Assembly (NCBI RefSeq): GCF_002174305.1 | Contig: NZ_MIJB01000012.1 | Span: 22,014 to 86,013 of the forward strand | DNA: 64,000 nucleotides | Origin: Aeromicrobium sp. PE09-221 | Lineage (GTDB): Bacteria > Actinomycetota > Actinomycetes > Propionibacteriales > Nocardioidaceae | Reading direction: 5' to 3' | In this document: positions 1 through 10,160 of the stretch, in pieces | How the letters are laid out: every line of letters starts with the position of its first letter | Position numbering within the stretch: position 1 is the first letter of the stretch | The notes under the pieces: generated by a model | Seen by the model: only the letters and a program-made list of their open reading frames with translations | Told to the model about the DNA's origin: nothing | Databases searched by the model: none | Program-made: the position numbers and the translations under genes

Positions 1-477
1 CATGCCGATCTCCAACAGCCCGACGCCGACCCCCAGGTGCGCCGTGGCCACGCTGAAGACATCCTCGACCGGGGTCGGTTCGATGACTCCGAGGGCGGCG
101 AAGAGCTCCAGGTCGTCATCGGAGAGCTCATGGCCGGCGCGCTTGACCAGCTGTTCGCGAGTGAGCGTCTCGGGCAGCTCGGGATTCCACGGGGCGAGCA
201 GGGTCCGGTGCAGGGCCACCTGTGCGGGGGACGCATCCGCGGGGATCTTTTCCAGATAGCCCTCGATCGCCGCGAGGGTGAAGCCGTGGGCCTGGAGTTC
301 GCGCACCAGCTCCAACCGCGCCAGATGGTCCGGGCCGTAGAAGACGTGCCGTCCCTCGCGGCGCGGCGAGGGAATGAGCCCGCGCCCGGCGTAGAAACGC
401 ACCGTGCGCACCGTCATGCCCACCCGGGACGCCAGTTGCTCGACGCTCAGATTCTCGCTCGGATCACCATCGGCCAT
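1..477 (-). CDS. MerR-family transcriptional regulator, C-terminus cut by the window edge
   Basis: The reverse strand reads 159 codons from ATG at 477 with no stop before the window ends. The N-terminal half has the MerR winged helix, including VRFYAGRGLIPSPRREG followed by a dimerisation helix with LVRELQAHGF. The effector end is missing, so the ligand cannot be guessed. The gene is divergent from fadA with 124 bp between starts, and a TGACA-N7-TGTCA repeat lies between them. MerR regulators commonly control the adjacent divergent operon, so control of the beta-oxidation genes is a reasonable inference. The family call is firm; the target is inferred. Confidence 0.85.
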   Translation of the reverse strand, partial: MADGDPSENLSVEQLASRVGMTVRTVRFYAGRGLIPSPRREGRHVFYGPDHLARLELVRELQAHGFTLAAIEGYLEKIPADASPAQVALHRTLLAPWNPELPETLTREQLVKRAGHELSDDDLELFAALGVIEPTPVEDVFSVATAHLGVGVGLLEIGM

Positions 478-517
478 CAGACTGTCTCCACTTCGCTCAC
501 CCCCGGCGCTACCACTC

Positions 518-534
518 TGACAGTAATGGTGTCA
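518..534. promoter_or_regulatory. Inverted repeat between merR-like gene and fadA, candidate operator
   Basis: TGACAGTAATGGTGTCA: five-base arms TGACA/TGTCA around a 7-base spacer, about 70 bp upstream of the fadA start. It is the only clear dyad in the divergent intergenic region and is a plausible site for the adjacent MerR regulator. The dyad is seen; the binding partner is inferred. Confidence 0.4.
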
Positions 535-601
535 CAATCGAGAACAGCGGCGCACACCAGGCAGGTGGCGCCAGTGTCTCTATCCGCAATCGAGGACGGT
601 C

Positions 602-1816
<1,215 letters not shown>

Positions 1817-1857
1817 GCGCCGGACCGAATTCCACAGGCTTTACAGGAGATATGGGC

Positions 1858-4050
1858 ATGACCAGTACTGATGCGGTCCGCTACGACGTGGCCGATGGGA
1901 TCGTCACCCTCACGATCGACGACCCGAACCAGAACGCCAACACGATGAACGAGACCTACCGCGCCTCGATGGAGGCCGCGGTCGACCGCCTCGCCTCCGA
2001 GATCGCCTCGGGCGGCGATGCGATCAAGGGCGTCATCGTTACCAGCGCCAAGAAGACCTTCTTCGCAGGCGGCGACCTCAAGCTGATGACGCAGGCCAAG
2101 CCCTCGGACGCCGAGGCGCTCTTCACCAATGTCGAGTCGATCAAGGCGACACTCCGCAAGCTGGAGACCCTCGGCAAGCCGGTCGTCGCGGCCATCAACG
2201 GCGCCGCGCTCGGCGGCGGCCTGGAGATCGCCCTCGCCTGCCATCACCGCATCGCCGCGGAGGGCCGCTATGAGATCGGCCTGCCCGAGGCAACGCTCGG
2301 CCTGCTGCCCGGTGGCGGCGGCGTGACCCGCACCGTTCGCATGTTCGGCATCCAGGACGCCCTCATGAAGGTGCTCGTCCAGGGCCAGCGCAACAAGCCC
2401 GAGAAGGCGCTCAGCATCGGCCTCATCGACGAGATCGTGCCCGCGGATGAGCTGCTCGACCGGGCCGCCGCCTGGGTGAACGAGAACGCCGGCAACGCGG
2501 AGGCCGCAGTGCAGCCGTGGGACGAACGGGGCTACAAGATCCCCGGCGGCACGCCTTCCAATCCCAAGCTGGCCGCCTTCCTGCCGAGCTTCCCCGCGAA
2601 CTTGCGCAAGCAGGTCAAGGGCGCCGACTACAAGGCGCCGAAGGCGATCATGTCGGCCGCGGTCGAGGGAGCGCAGGTCGACTTCGACACCGCCAGCCGG
2701 ATCGAGTCGCGCTACCTGGTGGAGCTGCTCGTCGGCCAGCAGTTCAAGAACATGACGCAGGCCTTCTTCTTCGATCTCGGCGCCATCAACGCCGGCAAGT
2801 CGCGTCCGGACGGCATCGAGCCGACCAAGGCCACGAAGCTCGCCATCCTCGGCGCCGGCATGATGGGCGCGGGCATCGCCTATGTGTCGGCCAAGGTCGG
2901 TATCGAGGTCGTGCTCAAGGATGTCTCCCTGGAGGCGGCAGAGAAGGGCAAGGCCTACAGCAAGAACCTCCTCGACAAGGCAGTCTCACGCGGCCGGATG
3001 ACACAGGAGGCCGCCGACGAGGTGCTCGCCCGCATCACCCCGACCGCCGACTACGCCGACCTCGAGGGCTGTGACTTCGTGGTCGAGGCGGTCTTCGAGT
3101 CCGTCGAGCTCAAGCACTCGGTCTTCGGCGACCTCGAGCCGGTCGTCAAGCCCGATGCCCTGCTGGGCTCCAATACCTCGACGTTGCCGATCACTCTGCT
3201 CGCGCAGGGCGTCAAGCGGCCCGAGGACTTCATCGGCATCCACTTCTTCAGCCCCGTGGACAAGATGCCGCTCGTGGAGATCATCGTCGGCGAGAAGACG
3301 TCCGATGAGGCCATCGCCCGCGCGATCGACTACACCAAGCAGATCAAGAAGACGCCGATCGTCGTCAACGACAGCCGCGGCTTCTTCACCTCACGGGTGT
3401 TCGGCACGCTGGTGATGGAGGGCGCTCAGTTGCTTGGCGAGGGTGTCAACCCGGTCCGCATCGAGCGCGCCGCCTCGCTCGCCGGCTTCCCCGGTCAACC
3501 GCTCGCGATGATCGACGAGGTCTCGCTGACCCTGCCGCAGAAGATCAACGCCGAGGCCAAGAAGGCCGCCGAGGACGAAGGTAAGGCCTTCCCCGACAGC
3601 CCCGCGATGGACGTCGTCAACAAGCTCGTCGATCTCGACCGCAAGGGCAAGGCCGCGGGCGCGGGCTTCTACGAGTACCCCGAGGACGCCAAGAAGTACC
3701 TGTGGCCGGGCCTCTGGGACCTGTTCGTCAAGGATGATGTCGACATCCCGGTCGAGGACATCCAGGAGCGGTTGCTGTTCATCATGAGCTTGGAGACCAT
3801 CCGGTGCCTGGAGGAGGGCGTGCTGCGCACGGTCGCCGATGCCAATATCGGTTCGATCTTCGGCATCGGATTCCCGCCCCTGCACGGCGGTGCGTTGCAG
3901 TACGCCAATGGCTACGAGGCGGCGGACGGACGCATCGGCATCCAGGCGTTCACCGAGCGCGCGCAGCAGCTGGCTGAGCAGTACGGTGATCGTTTCGCTC
4001 CGCCGAAGCTCCTGCTCGACAAGGCGGCCGCGGGCGAGAACTTCGCCTGA
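1858..4050 (+). CDS. fadB: 3-hydroxyacyl-CoA dehydrogenase / enoyl-CoA hydratase, FadB
   Basis: A 730-residue multifunctional beta-oxidation alpha subunit. Residues about 1-190 are a crotonase domain (AINGAALGGGLEIALACHHR oxyanion region; GLPEATLGLLPGGGG). An NAD-binding Rossmann domain begins near residue 325 with AILGAGMMGAGIAY, and the C-terminal 3-hydroxyacyl-CoA dehydrogenase domains carry GIHFFSPVDKMPLVEII. It hydrates enoyl-CoA and oxidises 3-hydroxyacyl-CoA, passing product to FadA. ATG 1858 is preferred over the in-frame ATG 1852 because AGGAG (1845-1849) is 8 bases upstream of it and only 2 from the other. A strong hairpin follows the stop. Confidence 0.95.
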   Translation: MTSTDAVRYDVADGIVTLTIDDPNQNANTMNETYRASMEAAVDRLASEIASGGDAIKGVIVTSAKKTFFAGGDLKLMTQAKPSDAEALFTNVESIKATLRKLETLGKPVVAAINGAALGGGLEIALACHHRIAAEGRYEIGLPEATLGLLPGGGGVTRTVRMFGIQDALMKVLVQGQRNKPEKALSIGLIDEIVPADELLDRAAAWVNENAGNAEAAVQPWDERGYKIPGGTPSNPKLAAFLPSFPANLRKQVKGADYKAPKAIMSAAVEGAQVDFDTASRIESRYLVELLVGQQFKNMTQAFFFDLGAINAGKSRPDGIEPTKATKLAILGAGMMGAGIAYVSAKVGIEVVLKDVSLEAAEKGKAYSKNLLDKAVSRGRMTQEAADEVLARITPTADYADLEGCDFVVEAVFESVELKHSVFGDLEPVVKPDALLGSNTSTLPITLLAQGVKRPEDFIGIHFFSPVDKMPLVEIIVGEKTSDEAIARAIDYTKQIKKTPIVVNDSRGFFTSRVFGTLVMEGAQLLGEGVNPVRIERAASLAGFPGQPLAMIDEVSLTLPQKINAEAKKAAEDEGKAFPDSPAMDVVNKLVDLDRKGKAAGAGFYEYPEDAKKYLWPGLWDLFVKDDVDIPVEDIQERLLFIMSLETIRCLEEGVLRTVADANIGSIFGIGFPPLHGGALQYANGYEAADGRIGIQAFTERAQQLAEQYGDRFAPPKLLLDKAAAGENFA

Positions 4051-4064
4051 CGTTTCGCTGACGA

Positions 4065-4100
4065 CGATGGCCCCGGACTCACAGGAGTCCGGGGCCATCG
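4065..4100. terminator. Hairpin after fadB, likely transcription terminator
   Basis: A perfect 16-bp inverted repeat (CGATGGCCCCGGACTC with its complement) around the tetraloop ACAG begins 15 bases after the fadB stop. There is no clear T-run, as is common for actinobacterial hairpin terminators. It could serve both fadB and the convergent aldo/keto reductase gene. Confidence 0.75.
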
Positions 4101-4161
4101 GCATCTCACCAGAGTTGAAGTTCAAAGTTTGACATAGTCTGAACTTCGTTGGAGGTAAGCC

Positions 4162-5166
4162 CTACTGGCTGCGCGTGGCGGGGGAGCGGGTCTTGTCCGG
4201 ATCGGTCTCGGGCAGATCGCCGAGGACGTCGTCGATCGCGGCAAGGGTGTCGGCATCGAGGGTCCGTCCGGCGGCCTCGACATTGTCGGCGACCTGCTCG
4301 GGGCGGGAGGCGCCGATGATCGCGCCGGCGATGTTGTCATTGCTGAGCACCCAGGCCAGGGCCAGCTGAGCGAGGGTGAGCCCCTGGCCGTCGGCGATCG
4401 GCTTCAGCCGTTGCACCGCCTCGAGGGTCTCGTCGTTCATGTAGCGCTTGATCATGTCGGCGCCGCCCTTCTCATCGGTGGCGCGTGAGCCGGCGGGCAG
4501 CTCGCCGCCGGGCGTGTACTTGCCGGTGAGCACGCCCTGAGCCAGCGGCGACCAGACGATCTGGGACACCCCCAGCTCGCGCGAGGTCGGCACGACGCGC
4601 TCGTCGATGACGCGCCAGAGCATCGAGTACTGCGGCTGGTTGGAGATCAGCGAGATGCCGAGGTCCTTGGCCAGATGATGCGCCGCGCGGATCTGATCGG
4701 CGGTCCACTCACTGACACCGATGTAGAGGGCCTTGCCGGCGCGCACGACATCGGCGAAGGCCTGCATGGTCTCCTCCAGCGGCGTCTCATAGTCGTAGCG
4801 GTGCGCCTGGTAGAGGTCGACGTAGTCGGTCTGCAGTCGCGACAAGGAGGCGTCGATGGCCTCCATGATGTGCTTGCGCGAGAGGCCCATGTCGTTGGGG
4901 CCGCTCTGCCCGGCCGGCCAGTACACCTTGGTGAAGATCTCCAGGGACGAGCGGCGCTCACCCTTCAGGGCTTTGCCGAGGACCGTCTCGGCGGCACCGG
5001 CCGCGTAGACATCGGCAGTGTCGAAGCTGGTGATGCCTGCGTCGAGCGCGGCACGGACGCAGTCGGTGGCGACATCGTTCTCCACCTGCGACCCGTGGGT
5101 GAGCCAATTGCCGTAGATGATCTCGCTGATCTTCAGACCGCTGTTGCCGAGGTATCGAAACTCCAT
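4162..5166 (-). CDS. Aldo/keto reductase (Kv-beta-like family)
   Basis: A 334-residue soluble NADPH-dependent carbonyl reductase. The catalytic tetrad is visible: D49 and Y54 in SFDTADVY, K80 in IFTKVYWP and H122 in YQAHRYD. The C-terminal cofactor segment IIGASRPEQVADNVEA is typical of the voltage-gated potassium channel beta-subunit branch. The physiological substrate is unknown. The gene is monocistronic, convergent with fadB and followed upstream by a palindromic repeat. Start ATG 5166 gives the standard N-terminus MEFRYLGNSGLKIS. Confidence 0.9.
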   Translation of the reverse strand: MEFRYLGNSGLKISEIIYGNWLTHGSQVENDVATDCVRAALDAGITSFDTADVYAAGAAETVLGKALKGERRSSLEIFTKVYWPAGQSGPNDMGLSRKHIMEAIDASLSRLQTDYVDLYQAHRYDYETPLEETMQAFADVVRAGKALYIGVSEWTADQIRAAHHLAKDLGISLISNQPQYSMLWRVIDERVVPTSRELGVSQIVWSPLAQGVLTGKYTPGGELPAGSRATDEKGGADMIKRYMNDETLEAVQRLKPIADGQGLTLAQLALAWVLSNDNIAGAIIGASRPEQVADNVEAAGRTLDADTLAAIDDVLGDLPETDPDKTRSPATRSQ

Positions 5167-5211
5167 GCCTTCACGCTAGCGCGCCGCCCCGTCCCCGGCC
5201 CCGGACCCGAC

Positions 5212-5278
5212 CCCGTTGAGTGTGACGTTTGGACGGTGAAATCGGGGTTTTCGGCGTCCAAACGTCACACTCAACGGG
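5212..5278. repeat. Palindromic repeat, family A copy 1
   Basis: The arms GTTGAGTGTGACGTTTGGAC(G) and the exact complement pair over 21 bp (24 with flanking CCC/GGG) around about 20 bases of unrelated centre. The TGA stop codon of the 5271-6743 reverse gene lies inside one arm. Copies 2 to 4 are at 16430, 56722 and 59273, and all abut stop codons. Confidence 0.9.
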
Positions 5279-6743
5279 TTCTCTCGAGGGTCTCGGCGGC
5301 CTGGGCGATATTGCGTTGCATGCCGCCGAAGACGATCCCGTGGAAGGGATAGATCGACCACCAGTAAAGGTGGCCGAGGAGGCCCTTGGGATGGAAGATC
5401 GCCCGATGGTGGAAGGTCGTGGTGCCCCCATCGGCCTGCCCGACCCTCATCTCCAGCCACGCCAGACCCGGCAGCTTCATCTCCGCACGCAGCCGCACGA
5501 AGGCATAACCATCCGTCTCCTCGACCCGCCAGAAGTCCACCGCGTCGCCGACGCGCATCCGGGCGCTGTCGCGGCGTCCACGGCGCAGCCCGGGACCCCC
5601 GATGAAGCGGTCCACGAGGCCGCGTATCTCCCAGGCCAGCGGCCAGGAGTACCAGCCGTTGTCACCGCCGATCCCGTCGATCACCTGCCAGAGGTGCTCG
5701 GGTGAGGCGTACACCTCACGGGTGCGTTCATCGGTGTAGAGGGTCCCGCCCGACCAGTCCGGGTCCGAGGGCAGCGGCTCGCTCGGGGCGCCCGCGGTGG
5801 CCGCCGAGGACCAGCGAGTGGGGACGTCGAGGTCCCGGATGCGGGTGAGGGCCAGCTCGACCGACCGGTCGAAGCCGACGAGGCCCTCGGGAGGATCGGG
5901 GATGTACTCGGCGATATCGTGCTCGCTCGCGACGACGGTATTGCGCAGGCTCTCGACGAGGGGCCGGGCGAGAGCGGCGGGCACAGGGGTCACCAGGCCG
6001 ACCCAGTGACTCGACCACCAGGGAGACAACACGGGGACGGGCAGAACTCGTCGTCGCGGCAGCTCGGCCACGTGGGCGTACCGCTGCATCATCTCCAGAT
6101 AGGTGAGGACATCGGGGCCGCCGATGTCGAAGCGCCGGTTGATGTCATCGGGGAGGTCCGCGCTCTCGGTCAGATAGCGGAGCACGTCGCGGACCGCGAT
6201 CGGTTGGATCCGTGTGTGCACCCACCGCGGCGTGACCATGACCGGCAGCCGTTCAGTGAGGTAGCGCAGCATCTCGAAGGAGGCCGAGCCCGAGCCGATG
6301 ACCACGCCCGCCTGGAGCACCGCGGTCGGGACTCCCGAGTCGAGCAGCGTCTGCGCCACTTGCGTCCGTGAGCGTAGGTGCTCGGACAGTTCCTCATCCT
6401 TCGGCACCATGCCGCTCAGGTAGACGATGCGGCGTACGCCGGCGTCCTGTGCGGCATCGGCGAAGGTCTGGGCGATCTGTTGTTCCTGTTCGGCGAAGCC
6501 GCCACCGGTGCCGATGGAGTGCAGGAGATAGTAGGCGACGTCGACACCTTGGAGGGCCCGGCGGACGTCATCGGCCGCGGTCGCGTCGCCCTGGGCGATC
6601 TCGACCCGTCCGGACCACTCGCGTGCCTGGGCCTTGGCCTCGTCGCGGACGAGGACGCGCACATCATGGCCCGCATCGAGGAGCTGCGGCACCAGTCGCC
6701 CGCCGATATATCCTGTGGCTCCGGTCACCAGACTGCGTGTCAT
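5271..6743 (-). CDS. NAD(P)-binding SDR-like protein with C-terminal DUF2867 domain
   Basis: A 490-residue protein. The N-terminal atypical SDR/NmrA-like Rossmann domain starts with TGATGYIGGRLVPQLL and resembles complex-I-assembly or nucleoside-diphosphate-sugar epimerase-like reductases. The last roughly 150 residues (from YASPEHLWQVIDGIGG) match the DUF2867 type, a START-like fold found fused to such domains. No substrate can be assigned. It starts 15 bp after the CDF transporter stop on the same strand, so the two are probably co-transcribed. The stop codon is provided by palindromic repeat A1. Confidence 0.85.
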   Translation of the reverse strand: MTRSLVTGATGYIGGRLVPQLLDAGHDVRVLVRDEAKAQAREWSGRVEIAQGDATAADDVRRALQGVDVAYYLLHSIGTGGGFAEQEQQIAQTFADAAQDAGVRRIVYLSGMVPKDEELSEHLRSRTQVAQTLLDSGVPTAVLQAGVVIGSGSASFEMLRYLTERLPVMVTPRWVHTRIQPIAVRDVLRYLTESADLPDDINRRFDIGGPDVLTYLEMMQRYAHVAELPRRRVLPVPVLSPWWSSHWVGLVTPVPAALARPLVESLRNTVVASEHDIAEYIPDPPEGLVGFDRSVELALTRIRDLDVPTRWSSAATAGAPSEPLPSDPDWSGGTLYTDERTREVYASPEHLWQVIDGIGGDNGWYSWPLAWEIRGLVDRFIGGPGLRRGRRDSARMRVGDAVDFWRVEETDGYAFVRLRAEMKLPGLAWLEMRVGQADGGTTTFHHRAIFHPKGLLGHLYWWSIYPFHGIVFGGMQRNIAQAAETLERTR

Positions 6744-6757
6744 CTAGCCAGTCTGGG

Positions 6758-7684
6758 TCAGGGAACGAGACTCCGCTCGTCGCGCGTGGAGAGGGTGAGC
6801 ACGACCTCGGTCACGTTCTCGTGCTTTTCCAGCTCTGCTTCCAAGGAGCGGAGGCGCTCGGCGACCTGGTGTTCGGGACGATCGCCGGCGATGTCGACGG
6901 CGGCGACGATGAACAGCTGCGCGGGTCCCACGTACTCGATGTGCAGATAGGTGACGCGATCGACGGATGGATGGTCCAGCAGCTGGCGCAGTACCTGCAC
7001 GCGGGTCGTGGTCGCGACTCGCTGGCCGCGCAGGAACTCGCTGTTGCGGGTGATGAGGAAGACCGCGACAAAGCCCAGCAACACGCCGATGAGGATGGAT
7101 CCCGCTGCGTCCCAGATCGCGTCGCCGGTGATCTGGTGCAGCGCGAGGCCGCCGGCGGCGAACAGGAGGCCCAGGAGGGCTGCGGCGTCCTCGGCGAAGA
7201 CCGCCCGCAAGGTCGGGTTGGAGGTCCGGCTGACGTAGGAGAGGGTGCGCATCTTCATCCGCTCCCCGCCCCGGCTCGCCTGTCGTAGCGCCTGGACGAA
7301 GGAGGTGCCCTCCAGGGCGAAGGCGATCGCCAGGACGATGTAGGCGATGGTGTAGTCGGCCTCGGTCTCCGGGGCGGTCAGCTGTTGGACGCCGTGCATG
7401 ATCGACACGACCGATCCGATGGTGAACAGCCCGAAGGCCGCGAACATCGACCAGATATAGGTTTCGCGGCCGTAGCCGTAGGGGTGCTGGCGATCGCGAC
7501 GGCGCGAGCCGCGCTTCTCGGCGACGAGGAGGAAGATCTCATTGCCGGTGTCGGCCCACGAGTGCGCGGACTCGGCGACCATCGAGGCCGAGCCGGTGAT
7601 GGCGGCGGCGATCGACTTCGCGCTCGCGACCACGAGGTTGGCGGTGAACGCGATGACGACGGTCAGCAGGCTCCCAGCGGGCAC
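6758..7684 (-). CDS. Cation diffusion facilitator family metal transporter
   Basis: A 308-residue inner-membrane exporter of divalent metals (Zn, Co, Fe or Mn class). Hydrophobic helices are visible from residue 5 on. The metal-site motif AESAHSWADTGNE (HxxxD) lies in helix 2, and the C-terminal 80 residues form the usual cytoplasmic domain (VDRVTYLHIEYVGP). A charged loop RRRDRQHPYGYGRE follows helix 2 as in the family. Start is GTG 7684; no convincing ribosome site is seen, so a nearby start is possible. It is co-directional with the SDR/DUF2867 gene and divergent from osmC across repeat C. Confidence 0.9.
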   Translation of the reverse strand: MPAGSLLTVVIAFTANLVVASAKSIAAAITGSASMVAESAHSWADTGNEIFLLVAEKRGSRRRDRQHPYGYGRETYIWSMFAAFGLFTIGSVVSIMHGVQQLTAPETEADYTIAYIVLAIAFALEGTSFVQALRQASRGGERMKMRTLSYVSRTSNPTLRAVFAEDAAALLGLLFAAGGLALHQITGDAIWDAAGSILIGVLLGFVAVFLITRNSEFLRGQRVATTTRVQVLRQLLDHPSVDRVTYLHIEYVGPAQLFIVAAVDIAGDRPEHQVAERLRSLEAELEKHENVTEVVLTLSTRDERSLVP

Positions 7685-7740
7685 CCGTCCATCGTGTCAC
7701 GATTCGCACCCGCTGCCGGGTGAAGCGCTCACCCACCCTG

Positions 7741-7824
7741 GGCGGTGAGTAGGCGTCCATTCACGCGATGGGGCGGTGAGTAGGCGTCCGTCCGTTCGCC
7801 GGGAAGGACGCTGTCTCACCGCCC
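7741..7824. repeat. Three-arm palindromic repeat (type C)
   Basis: Two direct copies of GGCGGTGAGTAGGCGTCC (7741-7758, 7772-7789) are followed by one inverted arm, GGACGCTGTCTCACCGCCC (7806-7824). Either direct copy could pair with the inverted arm. It lies between divergent genes and shares the terminal GCGGTGA with the type D repeats at 25.6 and 26.7 kb. Confidence 0.75.
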
Positions 7825-7918
7825 TTGGTGGCCGGCGAGCAGATCGCGATAGCGGTGCGTGGTGAACCACCGCCCCGCCCACCCCGCGCGGACGTCTGTC
7901 GTGTGGGACAGTGCCGTC

Positions 7919-8347
7919 ATGAGCGACGAGTCGAATCTGCGCAGCATCCACCTCTCGCGGACAGCCCAGGGCCGGTACCGCATCGAGAATCCCCGCGGGG
8001 GCGTGCTCGAGATCGGGCACGGCGAGGATGCCGACTTCACGCCCGTCGAGCTGCTGCTCGCGGCGATCGCCGGGTGCACCGCGATCGATGTCGACTTCCT
8101 GACCACCAAGAAGAGCGAGCCCTCGCGCTTCGATGTCTCGGCCTCGGGGATCAAGGTCGCCGACGCCGACGGCAATCGCCTCGAGGACATCGTCATCGGC
8201 TTCGACGTCACCTTCCCCGATGACGACGCGGGCCGGCAGATGACCGAGCGCCTGCCCACCGCGGTCGAGCGCTCGCACGACAGGCTCTGCACCGTCTCGC
8301 GCACGGTCGAACTCGGCACGCCGGTGACCACCGGGCTCAGCTCCTGA
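7919..8347 (+). CDS. OsmC/Ohr-family protein
   Basis: A 142-residue OsmC-fold protein, probably a thiol-dependent organic hydroperoxide reductase in the cytoplasm. Two cysteines are in family positions: C53 in AAIAGCTAIDVDFL and C124 in DRLCTVSRTVELG. Start ATG 7919 is chosen because the family N-terminus begins close to this point; upstream codons look non-coding. Its 3' end overlaps the convergent hydrolase gene by 11 bp. Confidence 0.85.
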   Translation: MSDESNLRSIHLSRTAQGRYRIENPRGGVLEIGHGEDADFTPVELLLAAIAGCTAIDVDFLTTKKSEPSRFDVSASGIKVADADGNRLEDIVIGFDVTFPDDDAGRQMTERLPTAVERSHDRLCTVSRTVELGTPVTTGLSS

Positions 8348-9248
8348 GCACGTCCGCGAAGAGCACGATCGACTCGTCCACCGCCTCCTGCGCGGCCCGG
8401 GACACCATGCCCATGTCGAGGAATCCGTGGATGAGCCCGTCATAGCGGCGCAGGATCACCGGTACCCCGGCCTTCTCCAGGGCGGCGGCATAGGCCTCGC
8501 CCTCGTCGCGGAGGGGATCGAACTCCGCCGTCAGCACGACAGCGGGTGCGAGTCCCTCGAGGCTCTCAGCCCGCAGGGGCGCGTAACGCGGATCCTCGAC
8601 CGGCGGCGTGCCCGGCGCGTACTGCTCCATGAACCAGGCCATCGTCGGGGCATCGAGGAAGTAGCCGTGGGCGTTCTCGGCGCGGGAGGGGTAGTCGGCC
8701 GCCGGATCAGGGTCGACCGCCGGGTAGATGAGGAACTGGGCGGTGACCGTCGGCACGCGCTGCGCCGCGATAGCGGCGAGGTTGCCGCCGGCGCTGTCCC
8801 CGGCCACCCCGAAGCGATCGTCTCCGCCGTACTCGTCGAGGCGCGTCGCGAGGTACTCGGCCGCTGTCACGGCGTCATCGGCGGCAGCCGGGAAGGGATG
8901 CTCCGGTGCGAGTCGGTAGTCGAGCGACACGACGACCGCCTCGGCACCGCGGCAGATGGCTCGTGCGGCATTGTCGTGGGTGTCGAGATCGCCGACCACC
9001 CAGCCTCCTCCGTGCAGGAACAGCACTGTGGGCGCGGGGCCGGACGTCTCCGGACGGTAGACCCGAGCCGGGCGTTCGACGATGACGGTCTCCTCGACGG
9101 AGCCGACGGGAATGACCTGATCGGGGGTGCGGGCATCGACGGTTAACGCCCTCATCGCCGCCCGCGCGCCGTCGACGCCGAGCTCGGGCATCCCGGGACC
9201 GGCGTTGACGAGATCGAGCAGACCCGTCAGCTGGGGGTCGAGCGGCAT
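8337..9248 (-). CDS. Alpha/beta hydrolase, hormone-sensitive-lipase-like carboxylesterase
   Basis: A 303-residue esterase of bacterial family IV. The oxyanion-hole motif FLHGGGWVVGD (about 79-83), nucleophile S152 in GDSAGG, and the later TAEFDPLRDEG and DGLIHGF segments supply Asp and His of the triad. The preceding SDR's TGA and this ATG overlap as TGATG, so translation is likely coupled. The pairing with an SDR and a nearby crotonase suggests catabolism of an ester or lipid, which is inference. Confidence 0.88.
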   Translation of the reverse strand: MPLDPQLTGLLDLVNAGPGMPELGVDGARAAMRALTVDARTPDQVIPVGSVEETVIVERPARVYRPETSGPAPTVLFLHGGGWVVGDLDTHDNAARAICRGAEAVVVSLDYRLAPEHPFPAAADDAVTAAEYLATRLDEYGGDDRFGVAGDSAGGNLAAIAAQRVPTVTAQFLIYPAVDPDPAADYPSRAENAHGYFLDAPTMAWFMEQYAPGTPPVEDPRYAPLRAESLEGLAPAVVLTAEFDPLRDEGEAYAAALEKAGVPVILRRYDGLIHGFLDMGMVSRAAQEAVDESIVLFADVLRS

Positions 9249-10108
9249 CAGAGCCTCCTCGTCGGGTCGGCGCCGACGGCACCCTTGGCCTCGACCCAGA
9301 AGTCCAAGGCGAGGTCCTCGTCGCGGCCTCCGTTGAGGTAGACGGAGAAGTCGGTGACTCCCTCGGCCTCGAGGACATCGTCGTCGATGAAGAAATTGCC
9401 GGTCACCTCGCGTGACGGTTTGGTGAGGATCGCGTATGCGGCGTCGGCCATGATCTGCGGTGTCCGCGACGAGGTCTCCAGTCCCGGACCCACCACATTG
9501 CGCACGGCGGCGGTGTCGATCGCGGTGCGCGGCCACAGCGAGTTGGCCGCGATACCGTCGGCGCGCAGCTCCTCGGAAAGCCCGAGCGTCACCAGGCTCA
9601 TGCCGTATTTCGCGATCGCGTAGCCGGTGTACTGCCCGAACCACTTCGGATCGGTCAGCAGCGGCGGCGAGAGCGTCAGGATGTGTGGATTGGCCGAGGC
9701 GCGCAGGTGCTCGATGCAGAGCTTCGACAACAGGAAGGCGCCGCGGCTGTTGATCTGCGTCATCAGGTCGTACTTCTTCATCGACAGGTCCTCGGTGCGC
9801 GAGAGATCGATCGCGCTCGCATTGTTGACGACGAGGTCGATGCCGCCGAATCGTTCGGCGGTCTGGGCGACGGCATCGGCGACGAAGGCGTCGTCGCGGA
9901 TATCGCCGACGAGGGGAAGCGCTTGGCCGCCGGCCTCCTCGATCGCCTGCGCGGCGGTGTAGATCGTGCCGGGGAGCTTGGGATGCGGCTCGGCGGACTT
10001 GGCCAGGAGGGCCACATTCGCGCCGTCGCGTGCCGCGCGGACCGCGATCGCCTCGCCGATGCCGCGGCTGCCGCCGGACATGATCATCGTCGTACCTGCC
10101 AGGGACAT
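9248..10108 (-). CDS. Short-chain dehydrogenase/reductase (HSDL2-like group)
   Basis: A 286-residue NAD(P)-dependent oxidoreductase. The cofactor motif is SGGSRGIGEA instead of the classical TGxxxGIG, followed by VNNAS and the catalytic YTGYAIAKYG (YxxxK). An insert after the nucleotide site and the C-terminal NFFIDDDVLEAEGVTDFSVY resemble the hydroxysteroid-dehydrogenase-like protein 2 group. ATG 10108 is chosen because GGAGG lies 6 bases upstream. Overlapping TGATG joins it to the esterase gene. Confidence 0.85.
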   Translation of the reverse strand: MSLAGTTMIMSGGSRGIGEAIAVRAARDGANVALLAKSAEPHPKLPGTIYTAAQAIEEAGGQALPLVGDIRDDAFVADAVAQTAERFGGIDLVVNNASAIDLSRTEDLSMKKYDLMTQINSRGAFLLSKLCIEHLRASANPHILTLSPPLLTDPKWFGQYTGYAIAKYGMSLVTLGLSEELRADGIAANSLWPRTAIDTAAVRNVVGPGLETSSRTPQIMADAAYAILTKPSREVTGNFFIDDDVLEAEGVTDFSVYLNGGRDEDLALDFWVEAKGAVGADPTRRL

Positions 10109-10160
10109 CGAGAACCTCCGTCGTGTCGGATGTCCTACCAGCATGGCCTAAGGTCGGCGC